Positions 17,289 through 25,644 are shown, numbered from the stretch's first letter. The stretch is 64,000 nucleotides of DNA from Kitasatospora sp. MAA19 (GCF_029894125.1 NZ_JARXYZ010000002.1:1-64000); one strand, 5' to 3'. Made by a program: numbers and translations. The notes: generated from the letters alone by a model not told the origin.

Positions 17289-17840
17289 ATGAACCGCAGG
17301 CCGGACATCCTCGGCGAGTTCACCGCCGACCACCGGGCGGTCACCGAGCTGCTCGACCAGGTCGAGCGGGCGCCCGCCGGCAGCGCCGAGCGCGCCGACC
17401 TGCTGACCCGGCTGACCGACCTGCTGTTCACCCACTGCGCGGCCGAGGAGGAGCACCTCTTCCCGCTCGTGCAGCACGACGCGCCGGACGGCGGGGCGCT
17501 GGTGTTCGGCAGCATCCACGAGCACCTGGCGATCGGGCAGTACCTCTCCGACCTGCAGGGACTCGCCCCGGCCGACCCGGCCTTCGACACCCTGCTGCGC
17601 GGCCTCGCCGACACCCTCCGGCGGCACCTCGCCGACGAGGAGAAGCGGCTCTTCCCGGCCGCCCGCAAGGCCGTGCCCGCCGCCGCCCGAGCGGCGCTCG
17701 GCGACCGGCTGCGGGCCGAACGCGCGGAAACCGCGGATGCCGGGGAAGCCGGGACGGTCGGGGAGTCCGGCGAAGCTCCGAAAGCCGCCGAGAGTGCGGA
17801 GAGTGCCGGGAGTGCCGAGAGTGCCGAGGCGGGGCCGTGA
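17289..17840 (+). CDS. Hemerythrin-domain protein
   Basis: This 183-residue HHE protein has histidine and acidic ligands in HRAVTELLDQVE, HCAAEEEHLFPLV, SIHEHL and RRHLADEEKRLFPAAR, which form a four-helix bundle that would bind a di-iron or similar centre. The last 45 residues are a low-complexity Ala/Glu/Ser tail with repeats of ESAGSAESAE. Proteins of this type sense or bind O2 or NO, or help iron handling. The tail lacks the LGIGSL motif, so it is not an encapsulin cargo. It is convergent with the VOC gene, with only 3 bp between the stops. Confidence 0.9.
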   Translation: MNRRPDILGEFTADHRAVTELLDQVERAPAGSAERADLLTRLTDLLFTHCAAEEEHLFPLVQHDAPDGGALVFGSIHEHLAIGQYLSDLQGLAPADPAFDTLLRGLADTLRRHLADEEKRLFPAARKAVPAAARAALGDRLRAERAETADAGEAGTVGESGEAPKAAESAESAGSAESAEAGP

Positions 17841-17843
17841 GCG

Positions 17844-18632
17844 TCAGTTCTTCGGGCTGATCAGCGCGAACCGGCCACCCTCCCGGTCCCGCAACCGGGC
17901 CACCCGCCCGTACGGGGAGTCGAAGGCGGGACCCAGCACCGAACCGCCCAGCTCCACGGCCCGGGCGAGCGCCCGGTCGGCGTCCGGGACGGCGAAGGAC
18001 ACCTCCCAGTGCGGCGACAGCCCCGCCGCACCGCCCGCCTGCTCCCGCGCCAGCGCCGCGACGCTGTGCCCCTCCGCCCGCAGCACCACCCGGTCGTGCT
18101 CCCAGCGGACGTCGAACCGCTCCGGGTCCCGGCCGTCCCAACGGAACACCTGGCCGTAGAACAGCGCCGCCGCGAACGGGTCCGGCGTGCGCAGCTCGAT
18201 CCACACCGGCGCGCCCGGCAGGTCCAGCCGCCGGGCCCGGCCCAGCGGGCCCTCCCAGATACCGAACACCGCCCCGGCCGGGTCCGCCGCGAAGGCGACC
18301 CGGTCGGCGTCGAAGGTCAGCGGGCCCACCGCCAGGGTCCCGCCGCGCTCGCGCACCGCGTCGGCGGCGGCGTCCGCGCTCTCCGTCCCGAAGTAGCTGG
18401 TCCACGCCACCGGCATCGCCCAGTCATTGCCCGCGAGCCCCAGCCCGGCCACCGCCTCCCCGCCGGTCACCGCGTGCACGTACGGACCGAAGCGGTCCGC
18501 CCCCGGCTCGAACTCCCAACCGAGCAGCGGCCCGTAGAACGCCTTCGCCCCCTCCAGATCCCGGGCCGTCAGGCTCACCCAGCACGGAACGGCCGCCACG
18601 CAGCGCACCTTGGCGGTCTCACCGCTGCCCAT
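17844..18632 (-). CDS. Two-domain VOC (glyoxalase/bleomycin-resistance fold) protein
   Basis: The 262-residue product has two vicinal-oxygen-chelate modules, about residues 10-125 (VSLTARDLEGAKAFYGPLLGW) and 135-260 (IELRTPDPFAAALFYGQVF). Both carry the paired beta-alpha-beta-beta-beta units that bind a metal or ligand. Function within the superfamily cannot be told from sequence. The start ATG at 18632 has GAGGAGG six bases upstream. The stop nearly touches the hemerythrin gene stop. Confidence 0.85.
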   Translation of the reverse strand: MGSGETAKVRCVAAVPCWVSLTARDLEGAKAFYGPLLGWEFEPGADRFGPYVHAVTGGEAVAGLGLAGNDWAMPVAWTSYFGTESADAAADAVRERGGTLAVGPLTFDADRVAFAADPAGAVFGIWEGPLGRARRLDLPGAPVWIELRTPDPFAAALFYGQVFRWDGRDPERFDVRWEHDRVVLRAEGHSVAALAREQAGGAAGLSPHWEVSFAVPDADRALARAVELGGSVLGPAFDSPYGRVARLRDREGGRFALISPKN

Positions 18633-18747
18633 CGCGGACCTCCTCGCCACCCGGCCGCCGGGCCCCTCCCGACTCCCACGGCCCACCGGCCGCCCGGGAC
18701 GCCCTCAGCCTAGGCCGACAGGCGTAGCGCCCACCGGGAGGCATGGC

Positions 18748-18917
18748 CGGGACCAGCGCACCCAGTTCTTCGGCGGCTCGGTGTCCAACGAGATCCCCAC
18801 CGGCTCGGGCCGGTGGACCGTCCTGCCGAACGGGAGGATCCGGGCGCTCCGGTAGCGCACGCCGTCGGGCTGGAGGGCAACCTCGACCCGGCCGGCACCG
18901 GCGAAACCGACATGTGA
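18748..18917 (+). pseudogene. Possible frameshifted C-terminal gene remnant
   Basis: One frame (to 18855) reads DQRTQFFGGSVSNEIPTGSG and ends at a stop. A second frame then continues as VGLEGNLDPAGTGETDM to a stop at 18915-18917. Together they look like protein-coding residue of a lost gene broken by a frameshift, with no start or upstream part. I cannot name the family, and chance remains possible. Confidence 0.2.
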
Positions 18918-18928
18918 CCCACGTCACA
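18913..18928. promoter_or_regulatory. CRP/FNR-type site TGTGACCCACGTCACA
   Basis: The site fits TGTGA-N6-TCACA exactly. It lies 95 bp upstream of the TetR start. Streptomyces Crp recognises GTG-N6-CAC, which this also satisfies. Confidence 0.5.
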
Positions 18929-18945
18929 GCGGAAGCCGAAATTTC

Positions 18946-19001
18946 CGGGGACGGAATCCCCGTTTGCTCTTTCGTAGGCACAAGCGGGGAGAACTTCCCC
19001 G
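18946..19001. promoter_or_regulatory. Paired CGGGGA-N5-TCCCCG palindromes before tetR
   Basis: Two 17-bp sites, 18946-18962 and 18985-19001, share the form CGGGGA-N5-TCCCCG and have centres 39 bp apart. The second ends 9 bp before the AAGGAG ribosome binding site of the TetR gene. I infer autoregulation. Confidence 0.55.
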
Positions 19002-19023
19002 GTATCCTGAAGGAGCAGTCGCC

Positions 19024-19704
19024 GTGACCACCGCCGCCACCGAGCCGGTCCGTCCCGTGGAGACCGTCCGCGCGCCCAAGCTGCGCGCCGACGCGACCCG
19101 CAACCGGGAACGGATCGTCCTGGCGGCCCGCGACGCCTTCGTCGAACACGGCCCGGACGTGCCGCTGGACGAGATCGCGAAGCGGGCCGGGGTCGGCAAC
19201 GCCACGCTGTACCGGAACTTCCCGGACCGCGCGGCGCTGATCCACGAGGTGGCACTGCTCGTCAAGAACCGCATCCTCGCCCTCGCCGAGACGGCGACGG
19301 CGGAGGCGGACACTCCTGACGGCAGCGGTCCGTTCGACGCTCTGCAGCGGTTCGCGCACGCGACCGTCGCGGAGAAGGTCGGCGCGCTCTGCCCGCTGTT
19401 CACCAACCACGTCGACCCCTTCGACGCGGACCTCGCCGAAACCCGCGAACGCCTGACGACCGCCGTGAGCGGCCTGATGGAACGCGCCCGGGCGGCGGGT
19501 GAGCTACGGTCGGACGTCGACCACGGTGACCTGTTCATCGCGATCAGCCAGCTGGCCCGGCCGCTGCCGGGGACCTCCTGCCAGCTGCTCGACGACTTCG
19601 TCCACCGGCACCTGCAGTTGCTCCTGGACGGCCTGCGCGCGCCGGCCCGTTCGGTCCTGCCCGGCCGGGCCGCGACCTTCGAGGACCTCCGACCCCACCA
19701 CTGA
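19024..19704 (+). CDS. TetR-family transcriptional regulator
   Basis: This 226-residue repressor has a helix-turn-helix at about residues 20-65 (RIVLAARDAFVEHG...DEIAKRAGVGNATLYRNFPDR) and an all-helical ligand domain. The C-terminal type with LCPLFTNHVDPFDADLAETRERL is common beside exporters. GTG 19024 has AAGGAG nine bases upstream. The DHA2 exporter gene follows on the same strand after about 220 bp, so the pair is probably a drug-response unit. Confidence 0.92.
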   Translation: MTTAATEPVRPVETVRAPKLRADATRNRERIVLAARDAFVEHGPDVPLDEIAKRAGVGNATLYRNFPDRAALIHEVALLVKNRILALAETATAEADTPDGSGPFDALQRFAHATVAEKVGALCPLFTNHVDPFDADLAETRERLTTAVSGLMERARAAGELRSDVDHGDLFIAISQLARPLPGTSCQLLDDFVHRHLQLLLDGLRAPARSVLPGRAATFEDLRPHH

Positions 19705-19849
19705 CCGACCACCGGCACCACCACTGACCGACCCGCCCTCCTGACCGCCCGGAGCACCGACCCCGAGCACCGACTCGGACGCACCGGCCAGCACGCCGGA
19801 CGCAGCGCCGGCCCGCCAGGAGCCGATCCCGCACGCCCACGCACCGACG

Positions 19850-19883
19850 CCCCGTACGGCGACCAGCCGTCCCCGTACGGCGA
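19850..19883. repeat. Direct repeat CCCCGTACGGCGA, two copies
   Basis: The 13-mer at 19850-19862 recurs at 19871-19883, exactly 21 bp apart, and contains the palindrome CCGTACGG. It lies just before the exporter start and may be a regulator site. The rest of 19705-19849 is low-complexity CA/CG-rich sequence with a 16-bp direct repeat (CCACCACTGACCGACC) around the tetR stop. Confidence 0.4.
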
Positions 19884-19926
19884 TTGACCGATCTCGCACA
19901 CCACGCACCCCGAAGTGAGCACCTCC

Positions 19927-21456
19927 ATGCCTGAAACCGACGCCCGACCGGCGACACTGCCCGATCCCCGGCGCTGGAAGGCGCTGATATTCATCGGCCT
20001 CGCCCAGCTGATGGTCGTCCTGGACGCCACCATCGTGAACATCGCCCTGCCGTCCGCCCAGAAGGACCTGGGCATCTCCGACGGCAACCGCCAGTGGGTG
20101 ATCACGGCCTACGCGCTGGCATTCGGCGGCCTGCTGCTGTTCGGCGGCCGGATCGCGGACCTCTGGGGCCGCAAGCGGACCTTCGTGGTCGGCCTGACCG
20201 GCTTCGCGCTCGCCTCCGCGCTCGGCGGCGCCGCGGCCAACACCGCGATGCTGCTCGGCGCCCGTGCCCTGCAGGGCGTGTTCGGCGCGCTGCTCGCGCC
20301 GGCCGCGCTGTCGCTGCTCGCCGTGACCTTCACCGAGGCCAGGGAGCGCGCCAAGGCCTTCGGCATCTACGGCGCGATCGCCGGTGGCGGTGGCGCGATC
20401 GGTCTGATCCTCGGCGGCCTGCTGACCGAGTACATGAACTGGCGCTGGACCTTCTTCGTCAACGTTCCGTTCGCCATCGTCGCCGCCGCGGGCGCCGTCC
20501 TGGTGATCCGCGAGCCCGCCGCGGGCCGCAACCGCAACCGGCTGGACGTCCCCGGCGTGCTGCTGGTGACCACCGGCCTGGTCTCCCTGGTGTACGGCTT
20601 CACCCGCGCCGAGTCCAACGGCTGGACGGCCGGGAGCACGCTGGCGCTGTTCGTCGCGGCCGCCGTGCTGCTGACCGCCTTCGTCCTGGTGGAGCTCAGG
20701 GTCAAGGCCCCGCTGCTGCCGCTGCGCGTGGTGCTGGACCGCAACCGCGGCGGGGTGTACCTGTCGCTCGGCCTGGCCGTGATCGGCATGTTCGGCCTGT
20801 TCCTGTTCCTGACCTACTACCTGCAGATCGTGCGCGGCTACAGCCCGGTGCTGACCGGTGTGGCGTTCCTGCCGATGGTGGCGGGCATGATCACCGGCTC
20901 GACCCAGATCGGCGCCCGGCTGATGACCCGCGTCCCGGCGCGCTTCCTGATGGCCCCCGGCTTCCTGGTCGCCTCGATCGGCATGCTGCTGCTGAGCAAC
21001 ATCGGCCTGGACACCTCCTACCCGATGCTGATCCTGCCCGGCCTGGTCCTGATGGGCCTCGGCATGGGCACCGCGTTCATGCCGGCCATGAGCCTGGCCA
21101 CGCACGGCGTCCAGCCGCGCGACGCGGGGGTGGCCTCCGCGATGGTCAACACCTCGCAGCAGGTCGGCGGCGCCATCGGCACCGCGCTGCTGAACACCAT
21201 CGCGGCCAGCGCCACCACGAGCTGGCTGGCCTCGCACGCGACCGCCGCGGCCGCCGCATCGCCGCAGGCCGCCCAGGCGCTGCAGTTCCAGGGCATGGTG
21301 CACGGCTTCACGACCGCGATCTGGGTGTCCTTCGGGATCCTAGTGGCGGCCTCCGCGATCGCCTTCACCCTCATCAACGCCGGTCGCCCCGACGCGACGG
21401 CGGGCTCGGGTGCCGGGGCGGCGAAGAGCGACGAGGTGCCGGTGCTGGTGCACTGA
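19927..21456 (+). CDS. DHA2-type MFS drug exporter
   Basis: This membrane transporter has about 509 residues and 14 predicted helices. LIFIGLAQLMVVLDATIVN opens helix 1, with the aspartate typical of DHA2; GGRIADLWGRKR is motif A; and the RALQGVFGALLAPAALSLL stretch is motif B/C-like. It would expel small hydrophobic compounds by proton antiport. Starts at GTG 19915 or ATG 19927 are both possible. TetR is encoded just upstream. A perfect 16-bp hairpin ends the unit. Confidence 0.92.
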   Translation: MPETDARPATLPDPRRWKALIFIGLAQLMVVLDATIVNIALPSAQKDLGISDGNRQWVITAYALAFGGLLLFGGRIADLWGRKRTFVVGLTGFALASALGGAAANTAMLLGARALQGVFGALLAPAALSLLAVTFTEARERAKAFGIYGAIAGGGGAIGLILGGLLTEYMNWRWTFFVNVPFAIVAAAGAVLVIREPAAGRNRNRLDVPGVLLVTTGLVSLVYGFTRAESNGWTAGSTLALFVAAAVLLTAFVLVELRVKAPLLPLRVVLDRNRGGVYLSLGLAVIGMFGLFLFLTYYLQIVRGYSPVLTGVAFLPMVAGMITGSTQIGARLMTRVPARFLMAPGFLVASIGMLLLSNIGLDTSYPMLILPGLVLMGLGMGTAFMPAMSLATHGVQPRDAGVASAMVNTSQQVGGAIGTALLNTIAASATTSWLASHATAAAAASPQAAQALQFQGMVHGFTTAIWVSFGILVAASAIAFTLINAGRPDATAGSGAGAAKSDEVPVLVH

Positions 21457-21484
21457 CGCCTGCGGGTTACTCGGGTGCGTACGC

Positions 21485-21518
21485 GGCCCGTCCGGTGTCC
21501 TGGGACACCGGACGGGCC
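21485..21518 (+). terminator. Perfect 16-bp hairpin after the MFS gene
   Basis: 21485-21500 pairs fully with 21503-21518 around a 2-nt loop (TG), 28 bp after the stop. It is one of the strongest hairpins of the window. Confidence 0.75.
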
Positions 21519-21610
21519 GTTCGCCGTTCCGGGGCACTCGCCGTTCCGGGACGGGGCCGGGTCCGGGTCCGGGCACATCGCCGTCGGGATCACAGCCACC
21601 CCGGGGTAGA

Positions 21611-21668
21611 AGCGGGGATCACCCCCCGATTATGGTGGCCTCAGTGAAAACGGGGAATGATCCCCGCT
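21611..21668. promoter_or_regulatory. Paired CGGGGA-N4-YCCCCG sites before qcrB
   Basis: CGGGGATCACCCCCCG (21613-21628, one mismatch to symmetry) and CGGGGAATGATCCCCG (21651-21666, perfect) have centres 38 bp apart. The outer parts AGCGGGGATCA (21611-21621) and TGATCCCCGCT (21658-21668) are also exact inverted copies. The half-sites equal those before tetR, but the spacer is 4 bp rather than 5. Confidence 0.5.
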
Positions 21669-21692
21669 TCCTTTAGACCGAGGTGCGTGCAC

Positions 21693-23303
21693 ATGACCGG
21701 GAATCAGAGCCCAGGGCGGGGGCGGCGGGCCGCCGACTGGGCGGACGGCCGACTGGGGATCCACACCCTGGCCAGGGCCAACCTGCGCAAGATCTTCCCG
21801 GACCACTGGTCCTTCATGTTGGGCGAGATCTGCCTGTACACCTTCCTGATCATCATCCTGACCGGCGTCTGGCTGACCCTGTTCTTCAAGCCCTCCATGG
21901 GCGAGGTGATCTACGCCGGCTCGTACGTCCCGCTCAAGGGCGTGCCCATGTCGCAGGCCTACGCCTCGACCGTGGACATCAGCTTCGAGGTCCGCGGCGG
22001 TCTGCTGATCCGGCAGATCCACCACTGGGCGGCGCTGGTCTTCGTCGCCGCGATGTTCGTGCACATGATGCGGGTGTTCTTCACCGGCGCGTTCCGCAAG
22101 CCGCGCGAGGTCAACTGGGTCTTCGGCTTCCTGCTGCTGTTCCTGGGCCTGTTGGACGGCTTCTTCGGCTACTCGCTCCCGGACGACCTGCTGTCGGGCA
22201 CCGGCATCCGGTTCGTCGAGGGCGTGGTGCTGGCGCTGCCGCTGGTCGGCACCTACGTCCAGATGTTCCTGTTCGGCGGGGAGTTCCCCGGGCACGACAT
22301 CGTCCCGAGGTTCTTCACCATCCACGTGCTGCTCGTCCCCGGCATCATGCTCGGGCTGCTGGTCGCGCACCTGATCCTGGTCTTCTACCACAAGCACACC
22401 CAGTGGGCCGGGCCCGGGAGGACCGAGAAGAACGTCGTCGGCATGCCCCTGATGCCGGTCTATATGGCCAAGGCCGGCGGGTTCTTCTTCCTGGTCTTCG
22501 GCATCGTCGCGCTGATGGCGGCCGTCGCCACCATCAACCCGATCTGGGCGTACGGCCCCTACCGCCCCGACCAGGTCTCCACGGACGCGCAGCCCGACTG
22601 GTACATGGGCTTCGCCGAGGGCCTGATCCGGGTGATGCCCGGCTGGGAGGTCGGGCTCTGGGGGCACACCCTCAACCTCGGCGTGCTGATCCCGTTCACG
22701 CTGTTCCCGGTGATCCTGGGCGCGATCGCGGTCTACCCGTTCATCGAGGGCTGGGTGACCAACGACCAACGTGAACACCACCTGCTGGACCGGCCGCGCA
22801 ACGCGCCCGTCCGCACCGCGCTCGGCGCCGCCTGGATCAGCCTCTACCTGGTGATGCTGGCCGGCGGCGGCAACGACCTCATCGCCACCCATCTGCACCT
22901 GTCGCTCAACGCGATCACCTACGCGGTGCGGATCGGCTTCTTCGTCGTCCCGGTGGCCGTCTTCGTCATCGCCAAGCGCTGGTGCCTGGGCCTCCAGCGT
23001 CGCGACCGTGACCAGGTGCTGCACGGGCGCGAGACCGGCGTCATCAAACGCCTGCCGCACGGCGAGTTCGCCGAGGTGCACGCCGGGCTCGCGCCCGCCG
23101 AACTGCACCGGCTCACGGCACACGAGCAGCCCCGCCCCCTCGAACTGCGGGCCCCGGTCGACGAGAATGGAGTCGCCCACCCCGCAGGTGTGCTCACCCG
23201 CACGCGTGCGAGGCTGTCCCGCGGATTCCACGGCGAGCACGCCCGGATCGCCAAGCCCACCGCCGAGGAGTACCGCGAGATCACCGAGGGCCACGGGCAC
23301 TGA
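21693..23303 (+). CDS. qcrB: Cytochrome bc1 complex cytochrome b subunit, stand-alone copy
   Basis: This is a 536-residue actinobacterial QcrB homologue. It has the heme-ligand helices (RQIHHWAALVFVAAMFVHMMRVF and IHVLLVPGIMLGLLVAHLILVFYHKHTQ), the quinol-site PDWYMGFAEG region, and eight or nine membrane segments, then a soluble tail. ATG 21693 has GAGGTG in front. Normally qcrB is the last gene of qcrC-qcrA-qcrB next to ctaE. Here neither QcrA nor QcrC is present and the flanks are unrelated, so it is probably a paralogue of the main copy. It may serve a variant complex or low-oxygen growth; this is inference. Confidence 0.9.
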   Translation: MTGNQSPGRGRRAADWADGRLGIHTLARANLRKIFPDHWSFMLGEICLYTFLIIILTGVWLTLFFKPSMGEVIYAGSYVPLKGVPMSQAYASTVDISFEVRGGLLIRQIHHWAALVFVAAMFVHMMRVFFTGAFRKPREVNWVFGFLLLFLGLLDGFFGYSLPDDLLSGTGIRFVEGVVLALPLVGTYVQMFLFGGEFPGHDIVPRFFTIHVLLVPGIMLGLLVAHLILVFYHKHTQWAGPGRTEKNVVGMPLMPVYMAKAGGFFFLVFGIVALMAAVATINPIWAYGPYRPDQVSTDAQPDWYMGFAEGLIRVMPGWEVGLWGHTLNLGVLIPFTLFPVILGAIAVYPFIEGWVTNDQREHHLLDRPRNAPVRTALGAAWISLYLVMLAGGGNDLIATHLHLSLNAITYAVRIGFFVVPVAVFVIAKRWCLGLQRRDRDQVLHGRETGVIKRLPHGEFAEVHAGLAPAELHRLTAHEQPRPLELRAPVDENGVAHPAGVLTRTRARLSRGFHGEHARIAKPTAEEYREITEGHGH

Positions 23304-23341
23304 CCTGCGGTCCCGGCCCCCCACGCCAGAGGGAGGACATC

Positions 23342-23782
23342 GTGCACGACCGAACCGACCAGCTCGCCGACAGCAGATACCTCCTGCTCACCACCTTCGA
23401 CGAGGACGGCAGGCGGCAGGACTCACAGATCTGGGTGGTGCCCGACGGCACCGCGCTCGGCATCTGGACGCCCGCCCACTCCGGCGAGGCCGAACGGATC
23501 CGGCGCCGCCCCCGGGTGCTGGTCGGCCCCTGCGACGCCCACGGACGCCCGACCGGGCGCAGCGTGCCGGCCCACGCACGGCTCTGCGACCCGGACGCGA
23601 CGGCCCGCTACCGCACCTCGCTGATCAACAAGTACGGCCTGACGGCGCTGATCGCGCTGGCCCGCAGCCGGTTCCGGGTCGGGCTGGCCGGGACGGTCGG
23701 CATCCGGATCACGCTCAACGAGCTGGAGCAGCGGCTGGTCGGGCCGGAGTGGCGGCTGCCGACGACGTACTGCGTCAACTGA
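23342..23782 (+). CDS. PPOX-class (F420/FMN-binding split-barrel) oxidoreductase
   Basis: The 146-residue protein has the pyridoxamine-phosphate-oxidase fold of flavin or F420 reductases: YLLLTTFDEDGRRQDSQIWVVPDG..LGIWT, then RRRPRVLVGPCDAHGRPTG and RYRTSLINKYG. Short members like this usually bind F420 and reduce unknown substrates. The GTG start at 23342 has GGAGG eight bases upstream. It follows qcrB by 38 bp on the same strand and may be co-transcribed. Confidence 0.85.
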   Translation: MHDRTDQLADSRYLLLTTFDEDGRRQDSQIWVVPDGTALGIWTPAHSGEAERIRRRPRVLVGPCDAHGRPTGRSVPAHARLCDPDATARYRTSLINKYGLTALIALARSRFRVGLAGTVGIRITLNELEQRLVGPEWRLPTTYCVN

Positions 23783-23798
23783 GGTCAACTGAGCCCGT

Positions 23799-23837
23799 CG
23801 AGTGCCGGGAGCCGGATGCGGCCGGCCCCGGCACTCG
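23799..23837. terminator. 11-bp hairpin between convergent genes
   Basis: CGAGTGCCGGG (23799-23809) pairs with 23827-23837. It sits between the PPOX gene stop and the opposing zinc-ribbon gene stop and suits both directions. Confidence 0.55.
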
Positions 23838-23874
23838 GCGTCGCAGCGGTTTCGGTCCGAGCCCGTCGTCCGGC

Positions 23875-24075
23875 TCAGAGCCCGTCGTCCGGTGCCTTCG
23901 CCAGGTCGTCGGGTTCGCACGCCTCCCGTCCGGTCGCCAGGTGCACGACCTTGATCGTCCGGTCGGGGCCGCCGGGCACGACCCGCTGCTCGTGCCCGCA
24001 GCGCGGGCAGATCAGCGGGATGCGCGGGCGGTACGACTCCCGTCCGGCGGGGCCGTCCGAGTGCGGGGCGGTCAC
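23875..24075 (-). CDS. Small CxxC protein coupled to DUF1876
   Basis: This 66-residue protein has a single knuckle, LICPRCGHEQRVV, and a later cysteine in GREACEPDD, so it could bind a metal only with a partner. Its GTG start overlaps the TGA of the DUF1876 gene (GTGA), so expression is coupled. I know no function for it. Confidence 0.65.
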   Translation of the reverse strand: MTAPHSDGPAGRESYRPRIPLICPRCGHEQRVVPGGPDRTIKVVHLATGREACEPDDLAKAPDDGL

Positions 24076-24341
24076 GTCAGTGGGTGGGTCGGGACCGGGC
24101 TGACCTCCTGGATCTCGCCGTGGGCCTTGGTGAGCAGCTGCGAGGCCAGGTCGTTGAGCGCCCGGGCCCCCGCGATCTCCTCGCCCACCCGCAGCTGTTC
24201 CGGGTCCGACGGGTGGCGGCTGCTGTAGCCGTGGGCCCGGAGTTCGCTGCCGTCCCGGAGCCTGAGCATGGCCGCGGCGGTCGTCCGCGGGCCGTCCTCC
24301 CGAAACTCCATCTCGATGTGCCAACCGACCAGCGTCTGCAT
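24072..24341 (-). CDS. DUF1876-domain protein
   Basis: The 89-residue product matches DUF1876: WHIEMEFREDGPRTTAAAMLRLRDGSELRAHGYSSRHP followed by a helical half with GEEIAGARALNDLASQLL. Relatives occur in mycobacterial and Streptomyces dormancy or hypoxia gene sets, but their activity is not known. GGAGGTGATC before the ATG is a strong ribosome binding site. The small CxxC gene overlaps its stop. Confidence 0.88.
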   Translation of the reverse strand: MQTLVGWHIEMEFREDGPRTTAAAMLRLRDGSELRAHGYSSRHPSDPEQLRVGEEIAGARALNDLASQLLTKAHGEIQEVSPVPTHPLT

Positions 24342-24509
24342 GGCGGATCACCTCCATCGGTTACTCCTCCAGAGTGCGCCGCACCCACCGTGAACACCAG
24401 AGCAGGCGCAGCCGCCTGAGGAAACCGCAGCTGCCCCCGGCTGCACAGAGTCACCGCGTCCGGCGAAACCGCATGGCCGTACGCCCGCCCGGTCCGGCAT
24501 GATCCTCCG

Positions 24510-24614
24510 GTGACGGTGGACACGGCGGTACGGCGGATCGCGGACAGCAACGGCGTGAAGGGCCTTCGGGACTTCCGGCCGCCGACCGCACATTGGGCCG
24601 GGGAGCAGCGGTGA
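24510..24614 (+). CDS. Short open frame before the zinc-ribbon gene
   Basis: A 34-residue frame, VTVDTAVRRIADSNGVKGLR..., runs from GTG 24510 and overlaps the next GTG by GTGA. Codon use is native. There is no clear ribosome binding site, so it may be a leader frame, a small gene, or the end of a lost gene. Confidence 0.3.
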   Translation: MTVDTAVRRIADSNGVKGLRDFRPPTAHWAGEQR

Positions 24615-25327
24615 CCAGCTTTCTGACACACCGGGCGCTCGTGCACGACGGGCGGCTCGCCCCGCAGCGGCGGCTCCACGCCCTGCGGACCTGTCTGACC
24701 TGCTTCGCGCCCTACGGCTTCCGGGCCACCTACCACCACCTCACGCTCAGTGCCCGGATGCCCCGGCTGCTGGAGGCGGACCCGGACTCGCTGGTGCGGG
24801 CGGTGGAGGAGCTGCACGAGGCGCGGGTGCTGTGGCTGGCCCGGGCGGCGGAGTACGCGGCGCAGCGGCGGGCGGAGAAGCGGGCCGGGCGGCGGAGGCC
24901 ACCGGAGCCGGTGTGGTGGGACCGCCCCTGGTGGGGCTCGGCGGACTCGACCTGGCGGCTCGACCCCTTCGTGCACCCGCCGCTGCGGCTGCCCGACTAC
25001 GTCCGGCGGCAGAACGCGCTGCTGGACGGCGCCGAGTTGCCCGGCTGCCCGGCCTGCGGGGACGAGGGGCCGGCGGTGTCGCGCCCGACCGGACACGGCC
25101 GGGCCGAGCTCTGCCGGACCTGCGCGCGGGTGCTGCGGCCGTGCCCGTGCGGGCGGTGGCACAGCTTCGAGCCGGCCATGCGGGTCGGCTGGCGCGGGAT
25201 CTGGCAGCGGGAGCACCTGACCGGCGAGGGCACGCCGAACCCGCGCTGGCCCGGCGTGCAGGGGCCGGCCCGGATCGAGCGACTGGAGGCGTACGAGGTT
25301 CACCCGGACCTCGATCCGGCGGTGTGA
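24611..25327 (+). CDS. Unknown protein with two CxxC knuckles
   Basis: The 238-residue product has an N-terminal TCLTC pair, a helical Arg/Ala/Glu-rich middle (about 60-100), a Trp-rich stretch (VWWDRPWWGSADSTW) and a C-terminal zinc-ribbon-like part, GCPACGDEG...LCRTCARVLRPCPCG. It probably binds zinc and perhaps nucleic acid, but I do not recognise the family. The start GTG at 24611 overlaps the preceding short frame. Confidence 0.65.
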   Translation: MTSFLTHRALVHDGRLAPQRRLHALRTCLTCFAPYGFRATYHHLTLSARMPRLLEADPDSLVRAVEELHEARVLWLARAAEYAAQRRAEKRAGRRRPPEPVWWDRPWWGSADSTWRLDPFVHPPLRLPDYVRRQNALLDGAELPGCPACGDEGPAVSRPTGHGRAELCRTCARVLRPCPCGRWHSFEPAMRVGWRGIWQREHLTGEGTPNPRWPGVQGPARIERLEAYEVHPDLDPAV

Positions 25328-25359
25328 CACAGGCATGGCGGCGCGCCGGGACGGCGACC

Positions 25360-25605
25360 GGCCGGCCGGTCAACCAGCCCTGGACGACCGCGAGTTGAAT
25401 GGCCGTCCGGCTGCCCCGGGGTTCGCCGTCCACGCCGATGGCGGCCCGGGCGCCGGCGCCCGGGCCGTGACGCCGAACTGCTCAGCGGCGGCCACGACGG
25501 AGGGCGTGCCCCCGGTGGTGAGCACCGCGGCCGTGCCGGCGGCGCCGGCCCCGCCGGCGTGGCGTCGGAATACCCCGTCGAGGCGCGCGGTTGTCGCGGG
25601 CACAT
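25360..25605 (-). pseudogene. Decayed universal-stress-protein remnant
   Basis: On the minus strand, IGVDGEPRGSRTAIQLAV VQGWLTGRPV (split here for length) matches the opening of UspA domains, where VGVDGS..S..AL.WA...A is followed by an Ala-rich strand. A second frame just before it (AVLTTGGTPSVVAAAEQFG) also looks coding. No full domain or ATP-binding GxxGxxxxxxxxG motif remains. It lies among redox and stress genes, where such proteins are common. Confidence 0.4.
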
Positions 25606-25644
25606 GATCTGTGGCGTCACCTCCGGAAGGGAAGGAATCGCGAG

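Noticed and set aside
17289..17840. Hemerythrin as a second encapsulin cargo
   Set aside because: Hemerythrin cargo is known, but this C-terminus lacks the LGIGSL-type tail and the gene is 8 kb away.
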